Shown piece after piece: positions 1-6,632 of a stretch of DNA of 34,341 nt. Made by a program: the position numbers and the translations under genes. The stretch is taken from contig JACPYR010000088.1 in NCBI GenBank assembly GCA_016195965.1, positions 1 through 34,341 on the forward strand, in the 5' to 3' direction. The stretch's first letter is position 1; every line of letters begins with the position of its first letter. The notes under the pieces were generated by a model that was given only the letters and a program-made list of their open reading frames with translations, did not search any database and had not been told where the DNA came from. The stretch comes from Nitrosomonadales bacterium. GTDB taxonomy: Bacteria > Pseudomonadota > Gammaproteobacteria > Burkholderiales > Gallionellaceae.

Positions 1-1
1 A

Positions 2-133
2 GATATTACGGAATACATCGTGGGGTTTTACAATTGCCTGCGGCTGCATTCAACCTTAGGCAATTTGCCACCGATAGTTTACGAAATGGAAATGGCAGCA
101 AAAGAACTTATTGATGTGTCCGATAATACCTGA
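2..133 (+). CDS. IS3-family transposase, C-terminal end (cut by window edge)
   Basis: The reading frame open from the left edge encodes 43 residues up to a TGA at 131-133. It contains FYNCLRLHSTLGNLPP, the characteristic end of the DDE integrase domain of IS3-family OrfB transposases (the pattern YN..R.HS.LG..PP). The rest of the gene lies to the left of the window, so it cannot be told whether the element is intact. With the neighbouring IS200-type debris it marks the left kilobase as a mobile-element landing zone. Confidence is high for the family and nil for activity. Confidence 0.8.
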   Translation, partial: DITEYIVGFYNCLRLHSTLGNLPPIVYEMEMAAKELIDVSDNT

Positions 134-150
134 CCACTACATACAAATGA

Positions 151-342
151 ATGTACCACCTAACATGGACTCCCGGCGGAACCTACGACAACGGCGTGGT
201 GGATGCCCGCACCATCATCTGCACCACTGCTGTGAACGCCAGATACAACACTGGGTACAGCTATGACGCACTGGACAACCTAGCTCAAATGGCCTTTTGC
301 GGGACACTGAATTCAGCAAGAATTCATAAAATATGCGGGTAA
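151..342 (+). pseudogene. Possible YD-repeat (RHS-like) fragment
   Basis: This 63-codon frame contains RYNTGYSYDALDNLAQM, which resembles the YxYDxLGNL unit of RHS/YD-repeat proteins. Nothing upstream or downstream continues the domain, so if real it is a scrap of a much larger toxin-delivery gene. The similarity is a single motif, and the frame may equally be non-coding sequence between two insertion elements. No ribosome binding site is visible. The remaining sequence between 343 and 395 shows nothing recognisable. Confidence 0.2.
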
Positions 343-409
343 GGGAATTTTTCTGTGTCGTTTTTGTGCCATGTTGTAATTTAATTATCAATCATAAGGT
401 TTAAGCCAC

Positions 410-421
410 CAGCTTTAGCTG
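410..421 (+). repeat. Left-end hairpin of the IS200-type element
   Basis: The bases CAGC-TTTA-GCTG form a small perfect hairpin about 30 bp ahead of the tnpA start. It has the same TTTA loop as the hairpin at the other end of the element, as expected for the subterminal structure recognised by TnpA. Confidence 0.5.
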
Positions 422-452
422 CGACAATATGCTGCATAGAGGGGGATGCGGC

Positions 453-885
453 ATGGAATACAGATACGGGAGTCATACGGTTTTTCAAAGTGAGTATCAT
501 TTTGTATGGGTAACGAAGTACCGCTACAAGGTGTTGAGCGGAGAGGTAGCGGCACGAGTTCGGGAGTTGGTACGAGAAACATGTGAGGCCTTTGAAGTCA
601 GGATAGTCAAAGGAGCGGTGAGCAAAAGGATCACGTACACATTCTGGTGAGCTGTCCGCCGAATATGGCGCCGAGCGAGATTATGAGGCGGATCAAGGGG
701 CGGACGTCGAGCAAGCTGTTTGAAGAGTTTCCGCACCTGAAGAAGAAATATTGGGACAGGCATTTTGAGGGTGTAAATACTTTTGTGCCACGGTAGGCCA
801 GATAACCGAAGAGATGATAAAGCAATATTTGGAGCATCACTTTGAACCTAAGCAGAACGATGATTTCAAAATGGAACCTGATTAA
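453..885 (+). pseudogene. tnpA: IS200-type TnpA transposase, frameshifted
   Basis: The frame opening at ATG 453 encodes the N-terminus of a Y1 HUH transposase, with a segment reading YHFVWVTKYRYKVLSGEVA. Homology leaves this frame near 628-632, continuing as DHVHILVSCPPNMAPSEIMR and so restoring the HxH metal-binding motif at 632-640. It shifts again around 762-775 into ATVGQITEEMIKQYLEHHFE, which carries the expected catalytic tyrosine, and ends at TAA 883-885. A TGG-to-TGA change near the second shift is also possible. The summed length of about 143 codons is normal for TnpA. Two lesions make it a pseudogene unless they are sequencing errors. Confidence 0.8.
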
Positions 886-936
886 GACGCGTCGTTTAGG
901 CGACGTGTATCCGGACTTTCAGTCTGTAATTCAAAC

Positions 937-956
937 CCTCCGGCTTTAGCCGGTGG
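937..956 (+). repeat. Right-end hairpin of the IS200-type element
   Basis: The stem CCGGC/GCCGG (940-944 and 949-953) closes on a TTTA loop and can extend outward past one T-T mismatch at 939/954. It lies about 55 bp after the transposase stop codon, where the right-end transposase-recognition hairpin of this family belongs. Confidence 0.55.
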
Positions 957-1039
957 TTGTTTAGTATGACGAGCTATACCATACTTACATATCAACTGGT
1001 GGCTTAGGCCGTGGGCATGGTTGATCATGGTTTGTTTTG

Positions 1040-1069
1040 TTAGAGGTTCGAATCCTCTCGCCACGACCA
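1040..1069 (+). other. tRNA 3'-end fragment, possible attachment-site scar
   Basis: The sequence has a perfect T arm (AGAGG, loop TTCGAAT, CCTCT), then a 7-base acceptor strand CGCCACG, a discriminator A and CCA. No matching 5' acceptor strand (CGTGGCG) with D and anticodon arms is found within a tRNA length upstream, so only the 3' part of a tRNA gene is present. Integrative elements that use tRNA genes leave exactly such a 3' fragment at the far end, with the element on the fragment's 5' side; here that side is the transposon debris. The isoacceptor cannot be named. Confidence 0.5.
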
Positions 1070-1114
1070 GATAAATTTCCAGATCATTCCCAAGATCATT
1101 TCAATTCGTACTTA

Positions 1115-2698
1115 ATGTCCGACATTTCCCCTTCCACCTCCTCCACCATTCAGCGCAAGGTCGCGATAGCGGCTTGCTTCGGCACCTTCTTGGAGTGGTA
1201 CGACTTCCTCACCTTTGCCTCGTTGGCTACTTATTTCGGCACACTGTTTTTTCCGCAGGAAAATCCGGTCGCGGCGCTGCTGGCGAGCTTGGCTACTTTC
1301 GGGGTAGGCATGCTGGTGCGCCCGCTAGGTGCGGCGCTGTTCGGGACGCTGGGCGACAAATATGGTCGCCGCCCGGTGTTCATCGCGACGATAGCGCTGA
1401 TGGGCCTGTCGACATTTTGTGTCGGGTTGTTGCCGACTTATGCGCAGGTCGGCATGCTGGCGCCGGCATTGCTGCTGGTGTTGCGGCTGTTGCAGGGGTT
1501 CTCGGTGGGCGGCGAGATCGGCGGCGCGGCGGTTTATCTGACCGAGCACGCGCCGGCCAACAAGCGCGGTGCCTATACCAGCGTGCTGCAATTGATGGGG
1601 CCGCTGGGCATACTGGTGTCCACGCTGCAGGTGGTGTTGCTGCAATCGTTTCTGAGCGCAGAAGATTTCCAAGCCTGGGGATGGCGCGTGCCTTTCCTGT
1701 TCTCGATCTTGTTGTTGCTGGTTTCGATCAAGAGCCGCGTGAACATGTACGAGTCGCCGGTGTTTCTGCATTTGCGCGAGAAGCATGCGCTGTCGAAAGC
1801 GCCGCTGCGCGAATGTATCCGCAATCCTCACACGCTGGGCCGGATGGCGCTGTTGTTCACTTGCATTTCTGCAGGCGGATCGCTGCTGTTTTTTTCATCC
1901 CAGGTGTACGCCAATGTTTATTTGAAAAGCGTGGTCAGGCTGGATCCGCAGACGGCTTCGACACTGGTGATGTTGAGCACGCTGGTGTTGTTCCCTCTGA
2001 CGATTTATTTCGGCTGGCTGTCGGATCGCATCGGGCGCAGGCCGATATTGCTGGCGGGATTACTGCTCGGTTGCCTGGCGATTTTCCCGGTGTTCAAAGG
2101 GCTGATGCACTATGGTAACCCCGCGCTGGAACGTTTCAACAACGCGGTGCCGGTAGCGCTTTACGGCGAGTCTTGCGCCTATGATCCGTTCACTACCGCG
2201 CATAATGACTGCGAGCGCAACCAGCAATTGCTGGCCAAACTGGGGGTTTCATACACGCTTTATGCTTCCCTTCAAGCTAATGCGACTCTGGTGCGCATCG
2301 GCAACAGCGAGGTGGCGGGCTATCAACCCGCCGCAATTACGGAGTCGTTAAAGGCTGAAGGCTGGACAGAACAGGCCGATCCGCTCCAGACTAACCGGCT
2401 GATGATCTTTTTGCTATTGCTGATCCCGGTGGTGGCGGTCGGGCTGATCACCGGCCCGCAAACTGTTACGCTGGCCGAGTTGTTCCCGGCACGCACGCGT
2501 TATACGGCGGTGGCCTTGCCGCACAATCTCAGCGCCGGCTGGATAGGCGGCTTGTCGCCGTTCATGATTACGCTGTTGAGTGTGAAGGCGGGCAATGCCC
2601 TGTCCGGTATGTGGTATCCGGTGGGGTTGCTGACGCTGGCTTTTGTGATCGGCTTGGTCTTTTTGCCGGAGACGCGCAATGCGTCATTGGAAGGCTAG
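1115..2698 (+). CDS. MFS transporter, metabolite:H+ symporter (MHS) type
   Basis: This is a 527-residue integral membrane protein of the major facilitator superfamily. The N-terminal GTFLEWYDF motif and the cytoplasmic loop DKYGRRPVF after the second helix pair are typical of the MHS group (ProP, KgtP, ShiA), which import organic acids or osmolytes with protons. A second half-repeat loop DRIGRRPI marks the start of the C-terminal bundle. Unusually, about 90 hydrophilic residues (roughly 334-425) separate the helix after that loop from the next one. The segment should be periplasmic and has two cysteines 12 residues apart (CAYDPFTTAHNDC). The ATG at 1115 was chosen because translation upstream runs into the tRNA fragment. 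The substrate is unknown. Confidence 0.85.
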   Translation: MSDISPSTSSTIQRKVAIAACFGTFLEWYDFLTFASLATYFGTLFFPQENPVAALLASLATFGVGMLVRPLGAALFGTLGDKYGRRPVFIATIALMGLSTFCVGLLPTYAQVGMLAPALLLVLRLLQGFSVGGEIGGAAVYLTEHAPANKRGAYTSVLQLMGPLGILVSTLQVVLLQSFLSAEDFQAWGWRVPFLFSILLLLVSIKSRVNMYESPVFLHLREKHALSKAPLRECIRNPHTLGRMALLFTCISAGGSLLFFSSQVYANVYLKSVVRLDPQTASTLVMLSTLVLFPLTIYFGWLSDRIGRRPILLAGLLLGCLAIFPVFKGLMHYGNPALERFNNAVPVALYGESCAYDPFTTAHNDCERNQQLLAKLGVSYTLYASLQANATLVRIGNSEVAGYQPAAITESLKAEGWTEQADPLQTNRLMIFLLLLIPVVAVGLITGPQTVTLAELFPARTRYTAVALPHNLSAGWIGGLSPFMITLLSVKAGNALSGMWYPVGLLTLAFVIGLVFLPETRNASLEG

Positions 2699-2769
2699 CA
2701 CATGAGCAAAATACCAATCACCCCACGCTTGTGGCACAATCGCTCCGATTAATATTTCTCTAATCCCCA

Positions 2770-3516
2770 ATGCGCATTCTGATCAGTAATGATGATGGTT
2801 ATTTCGCTCCCGGCCTGATTTGTCTTGCCGAACATCTGGCCAGGATCGCCGATATCGTGGTGGTCGCCCCCGAGCGCGATCGCTCGGGGGCTTCCAATTC
2901 GCTGACGCTGGATAGGCCGCTCAAGTTGCGCCGTGCCGCCAGCGGTTTTTATTATGTCAATGGCACGCCTACCGATTGCGTGCATCTGGCGGTGACCGGC
3001 ATGCTGGATCAGCAGCCCGACATGGTGGTGTCCGGCATCAACGCCGGCACCAATATGGGCGACGACACGATTTATTCCGGCACCGTGGCGGCGGCGACGG
3101 AAGGGTTTCTGCTCGGCATTCCTTCGATTGCGGTATCGCTGGTTGGCAGCGAGTCCGCTCATTTTGAAACGGCAGCCAAAGTCGCAGTCGAATTGGTGCA
3201 ACGCTTTTCCAAACAAAAGCACAGCCATCCCTGGCTGCTCAATGTGAATGTGCCGGACCTGCCTCACGATCAATTGCAGGGCATGGAAGTGACCCGCCTG
3301 GGCAAGCGCCACAAGGCCGAGCCGGTGATAAAGATCAGCAACCCGCACGGCGAAGCCATGTATTGGGTGGGCGCGGTGGGCAAGGCGCAGGACGCGGGTG
3401 AGGGCACGGATTTCCATGCGATTGCACGGCAGCGCGTTTCGCTCACCCCGCTGCAGGTAGACCTCACGCAACACAGCCAGCTCGATGCGGTGCGCGGTTG
3501 GCTAGGGCAAGCATAG
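2770..3516 (+). CDS. surE: 5'/3'-nucleotidase SurE
   Basis: The 248-residue product begins [15 protein letters not shown], carrying the Asp-Asp metal-binding pair of SurE, and continues with the family block [20 protein letters not shown]. SurE is a cytoplasmic divalent-metal phosphatase that removes phosphate from nucleoside 5'- and 3'-monophosphates and is linked to stationary-phase survival. The length is normal. It is the first gene of a surE-pcm-nlpD run: pcm starts 2 nt after its stop codon, so the genes are probably cotranscribed. No convincing ribosome binding site is visible in the 70-bp gap after the transporter gene. Confidence 0.95.
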   Translation: MRILISNDDGYFAPGLICLAEHLARIADIVVVAPERDRSGASNSLTLDRPLKLRRAASGFYYVNGTPTDCVHLAVTGMLDQQPDMVVSGINAGTNMGDDTIYSGTVAAATEGFLLGIPSIAVSLVGSESAHFETAAKVAVELVQRFSKQKHSHPWLLNVNVPDLPHDQLQGMEVTRLGKRHKAEPVIKISNPHGEAMYWVGAVGKAQDAGEGTDFHAIARQRVSLTPLQVDLTQHSQLDAVRGWLGQA

Positions 3517-3518
3517 GG

Positions 3519-4175
3519 ATGAACGCCAGGGTAAACGGCATCGGTATGACCTCGCAGCGCACCCGTGCGCGCCTGATCGAGCGCTTGCGTGAACAGGGTA
3601 TCAAGGACGAGGCCGTGCTGGCCGCGATGTTCGAAGTGCCGCGCCATTTGTTCATCGATGAAGCGCTGGCCAGCCGCGCTTATGACGATGTGTCGTTGCC
3701 GATCAACTACAACCAGACTATTTCCCAGCCTTATATCGTGGCGCGCATGACCGAAGTGCTGCGTGCATCAGGGGCGTTAGGCCGGGTGCTGGAGATAGGC
3801 ACAGGATGTGGCTATCAGGCTGCGGTGTTGGCACAGGTGGCCAGGGAGGTTTACACAGTCGAACGGATCAAACCGCTGTACGAACGGGCCAGAAAGCAAT
3901 TGAGCGATTTAAAGATGCGCAATGTCAGCGTGCGCTATGCGGATGGCAGCGCGGGTTTGCCAGACCTGGCGCCGTTCGACGGCATCATCATGGCCGCCGC
4001 AGCCCCGGTGCTTTCAGCGGTGTTGCGGGAGCAGCTTGCGCTCGGTGGCAGAATGGTGCTGCCGGTGGGAACGCAGGAACAGTGGTTGTATCTGATCGAG
4101 CGCGATGAGAACGGATTCCGCGAAACCCGCCTGGAGCCAGTGAAATTCGTGCCGTTATTGATGGGCAAGGCATGA
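3519..4175 (+). CDS. pcm: Protein-L-isoaspartate O-methyltransferase
   Basis: This cytoplasmic SAM-dependent enzyme methylates isoaspartyl residues in aged proteins so that they can revert to aspartate. The family block SLPINYNQTISQPYIVARM and the SAM-binding motif LEIGTGCGYQAAVLA are both present. ATG 3519 lies 2 nt after surE. An in-frame ATG at 3546 (MTSQRTRARL) is an equally plausible start and would give the commonest family length. A TTG at 3498 inside surE is less likely. The gene overlaps nlpD by four bases (ATGA), which points to translational coupling. Confidence 0.93.
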   Translation: MNARVNGIGMTSQRTRARLIERLREQGIKDEAVLAAMFEVPRHLFIDEALASRAYDDVSLPINYNQTISQPYIVARMTEVLRASGALGRVLEIGTGCGYQAAVLAQVAREVYTVERIKPLYERARKQLSDLKMRNVSVRYADGSAGLPDLAPFDGIIMAAAAPVLSAVLREQLALGGRMVLPVGTQEQWLYLIERDENGFRETRLEPVKFVPLLMGKA

Positions 4176-5104
4176 AGCGTAACAAAGCTATTGCGTTGTT
4201 GTTGACCGCAGCAGTGCTTTCGGGCTGTTCCTCAAGCGGACATCGGGCTCCGGTCACCGAACGCGGCGAGTCGGCCAATAAGAAAGCGGCGACCGAGGCC
4301 GTAACCAAAAAAGCTGCCCGAAATAAGGATTGGCGGCCAGAGGTGCATGTCGTGCAGAAGGGCGATACGCTATACGGCATCGCGTTTAATTATGGCTTCG
4401 ATTATCACGAACTGGCTGAAATGAATGGCATCCAGGATCCCGGCGTAATCTCTATAGGCCAGGAGATTCATCTGTTCCCCGGCAAGAGCAAGGCTGTTGC
4501 TCCGGTATCTCCGGTTGAAGCCAAGCCGGTTGAAAATCTGGTGAAGGAACAACCCAAGCTGGTGAAATATGCATACAGCCCGGCGGCAGTGGCGCAGATC
4601 GACAAGGTTCAGGAGCCCGCCAAGTCTGTTGCCCCGGTGGTCGCCGTGGAAAATATTCCCGCCAAGCCGGAGAGCAAGCCGGATGCAGAGGCACCCGGCG
4701 ATGATAGCGCCGATGACGGCGAAGAGGTTGCGCTGGAATGGGGTTTGCCTGCCCAGGGTAAATTGATCGGTAATTTTTCCGAATCGGCCAATCGCAAAGG
4801 CATCGATATCGCGGGCAAACTCGGCCAGCCGGTTCTGGCCAGCGCGCCCGGCAAGGTGGTATACAGCGGCAGCGGGCTGCGCGGTTACGGCAAGCTGATC
4901 ATCATCAAGCACAACAAAACTTACCTCAGCGCTTATGCGCATAACGATAAAGTGCTGGTGAAAGAAGGGCAGGTCATCACGCGCGGCCAGAAGATCGCCG
5001 AGATGGGCAATACCGATGCCGACCGGGTCAAGTTGCATTTCGAAGTGCGGCGTTTCGGCAAGCCGGTCGATCCGGCCAAATATTTGCCGCTGGGTAAATC
5101 CTGA
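4172..5104 (+). CDS. nlpD: NlpD-type lipoprotein, LysM plus degenerate LytM (M23) domain
   Basis: The 310-residue protein starts with a lipoprotein signal ending in LSGC (lipidated Cys19). A LysM peptidoglycan-binding domain follows (about 58-102, HVVQKGDTLYGIAFNYG), then a Lys/Ala/Pro/Glu-rich linker (about 105-190) and a C-terminal M23/LytM domain. The first zinc-ligand His of active LytM enzymes is replaced (NRKGIDIAG), as in E. coli NlpD, which activates the amidase AmiC rather than cutting cell wall itself. The later AYAHND and LHFEVR segments remain. The expected role is at the outer membrane and septum in daughter-cell separation. In most relatives rpoS follows nlpD; here a radical SAM gene does. 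Confidence 0.92.
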   Translation: MKRNKAIALLLTAAVLSGCSSSGHRAPVTERGESANKKAATEAVTKKAARNKDWRPEVHVVQKGDTLYGIAFNYGFDYHELAEMNGIQDPGVISIGQEIHLFPGKSKAVAPVSPVEAKPVENLVKEQPKLVKYAYSPAAVAQIDKVQEPAKSVAPVVAVENIPAKPESKPDAEAPGDDSADDGEEVALEWGLPAQGKLIGNFSESANRKGIDIAGKLGQPVLASAPGKVVYSGSGLRGYGKLIIIKHNKTYLSAYAHNDKVLVKEGQVITRGQKIAEMGNTDADRVKLHFEVRRFGKPVDPAKYLPLGKS

Positions 5105-5116
5105 ACCGAGATTATC

Positions 5117-5971
5117 TTGACCGAAAAAAAACTCAGCGTCATCGATCACGACCGCGACAGCGCGGCGCTGCGTTACGTCTATCCGGTCGTTTCGCGCCGT
5201 GCTGGCGGGGTTTCGGTCGGCATCAACCTCAACACCAATAATGCCTGCAACTGGCGCTGCATCTACTGCCAGGTTCCCGGCCTGGTACGGGGTGCTGCGC
5301 CTGCGGTAGACTTGGCCGTTCTGGAAAATGAGCTGCGCGGTTTCCTCAACGAGCTGCTGTTTGGCGATTTCATCCATAGCCGTGTCCCGGAAGAGGCCAG
5401 GCGCATCAACGATATCGCATTATCCGGCAACGGCGAACCTACCAGCAGCGCCGAATTTACCCAGGTCATCGCACTGATCGGGCGCGTTCGCAGAGAAACA
5501 GCCTTGCCGGAAACGGTAAAAACGGTACTGATCACCAACGGCAGCCTGCTGTATCGCAGTGAAGTCCAGCAAGGCTTGCGCGACATCGCGAAGCTGAATG
5601 GCGAAGTGTGGTTCAAGCTGGACCGGGCCAGCGAGGCCGGCATGCAGCGCATCAACGACACCCACACCAGCATGAACAAGGTCCGCGACAATCTGATCGC
5701 CGCGATCGCCTGTTGTCCCACCTGGTTGCAAACCTGCTGGTTTGCGCTGGATGGCGAACCTCCCTCGCGTCAGGACGAAGACGACTACCTCGACTTTGTC
5801 GAGGCATTGCTGCGCGCCGGGCACAAACCGCAAGGCGTGCTGCTCTACTCTCTGGCGCGTCCTTCGCTGCAACCTGAAGCACCGCGTTTGTCTGCATTGC
5901 CAGCACAACATCTGCAAACCTTTGCAGAGCGCATCGGCAAGCTTGGTTTGACAGTCAAAGTCACTCCTTAA
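5117..5971 (+). CDS. Radical SAM protein of unknown substrate
   Basis: The 284-residue protein has a Cys triad CNWRCIYC (Cys44, Cys48, Cys51; CX3CX2C) for a 4Fe-4S cluster that cleaves S-adenosylmethionine. SGNGEPTSS follows, the glycine-rich/GEP motif of the family. It reads like the small COG0731-type radical SAM proteins related to wybutosine-synthesis enzymes, but no extra auxiliary-cluster cysteine motif is obvious and its substrate is unknown. The start is a TTG at 5117, 12 nt after nlpD. The short gap suggests it belongs to the surE-pcm-nlpD operon. Confidence 0.85.
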   Translation: MTEKKLSVIDHDRDSAALRYVYPVVSRRAGGVSVGINLNTNNACNWRCIYCQVPGLVRGAAPAVDLAVLENELRGFLNELLFGDFIHSRVPEEARRINDIALSGNGEPTSSAEFTQVIALIGRVRRETALPETVKTVLITNGSLLYRSEVQQGLRDIAKLNGEVWFKLDRASEAGMQRINDTHTSMNKVRDNLIAAIACCPTWLQTCWFALDGEPPSRQDEDDYLDFVEALLRAGHKPQGVLLYSLARPSLQPEAPRLSALPAQHLQTFAERIGKLGLTVKVTP

Positions 5972-6052
5972 ACCATCTCACAACCTCATGTTGCGTAGAA
6001 AATGGCTTGGCATGATAATCGGTCGTCGTTTTTCATTGAAAGAGAGTAAATC

Positions 6053-6280
6053 GTGAACGAATCTTTAATCATCGAAAAAGAAATACAGCGGCAGTTTCAT
6101 CAACTGGCCAAAGAAACGCACCGGACAGAATCTGAAATAATCCACGAAGCCCTTGCCGGATATCTCGCCGCAGACCATCACTATGTCGAAGTGCTCAAAC
6201 AAAGGATTGCAGCGGCTGATCGTGGCGAATTCGCCAGCGAAAACGAGGTCAAAGCATTTTTTTCGGAGCGCAGTGAGTAA
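6053..6280 (+). CDS. Ribbon-helix-helix antitoxin (ParD/CopG-like)
   Basis: The 75-residue protein begins at GTG 6053. Its N-terminal half (SLIIEKEIQRQFHQLAKETHRTESEIIHEAL) has the strand-helix-helix pattern of ribbon-helix-helix DNA-binding antitoxins, and its acidic C-terminal half would wrap a toxin. Its stop codon overlaps the start of the ParE-like frame (TAATG), the usual arrangement of an antitoxin-toxin operon, in which the antitoxin represses its own promoter. The partner toxin is frameshifted, so this antitoxin may be orphaned. Confidence 0.8.
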   Translation: MNESLIIEKEIQRQFHQLAKETHRTESEIIHEALAGYLAADHHYVEVLKQRIAAADRGEFASENEVKAFFSERSE

Positions 6281-6581
6281 TGGTACTGCGCTGGCTTGAT
6301 GCGGCGCTTGCTGATCTGCGCGCAATCAAAAAGCCTACATTGCCGAAGAGAACCCCGATGCCGCACGGCGGGTTATTGCCAGCATACGCAGTGAGACCAG
6401 CATTCTGATAAACCAGCCCACTATCGGCAGGGCAGGACGAATAGCTGATACACGCGAATTGGTCATTAGCCAATACCCTTACATTGTTGCCTACCGAGAG
6501 CAACGAGGCGAAGTACATATCCTTGCGGTAGTTCACACATCGCGCCGATGGCCGGAGCAATTATTGAAAGACAAAAGATAA
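6280..6581 (+). pseudogene. ParE/RelE-type toxin, frameshifted
   Basis: From ATG 6280 the frame encodes MVLRWLDAALADLRAIKK and is then out of register. One base along, homology resumes as AYIAEENPDAARRVIASIR, then GRAGRIADTRELVISQYPYI, ending VVHTSRRWPEQLLKDKR at TAA 6579-6581. These are the conserved blocks of ParE-type toxins (gyrase poisons or mRNA interferases of the same fold). The lesion is a missing base in the A-run around 6327-6332; restoring one A gives about a 100-residue toxin. Slippage in the A-run during replication, transcription or sequencing is the alternative explanation. Confidence 0.8.
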
Positions 6582-6632
6582 AAGCAAACGAGCCATGCCT
6601 GCCCTACACAATGATTCGCTGTTTCACGTTAA

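Larger units (their letters stand above)
395..965 (+). mobile_element. Decayed IS200-type insertion sequence
   Basis: A single-gene element of about 570 bp carries a TnpA pseudogene flanked by short subterminal hairpins, both with a TTTA loop (410-421 on the left, 937-956 on the right). Hairpin ends rather than terminal inverted repeats are the hallmark of the IS200/IS605 family, whose HUH transposase moves single-stranded DNA. The exact ends are estimated, because this family makes no target duplication to read. With its transposase frameshifted, the copy could move only if another copy supplied TnpA in trans. Confidence 0.6.

Noticed and set aside
1174..2118. A long alternative plus-strand frame inside the transporter gene
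   Set aside because: It is a high-GC shadow of the real gene, with Arg/Ala-rich low-complexity translation and no domain.
4370..5377. A 335-codon minus-strand frame opposite nlpD
   Set aside because: It runs across two genuine genes in antisense and has no recognisable domain.
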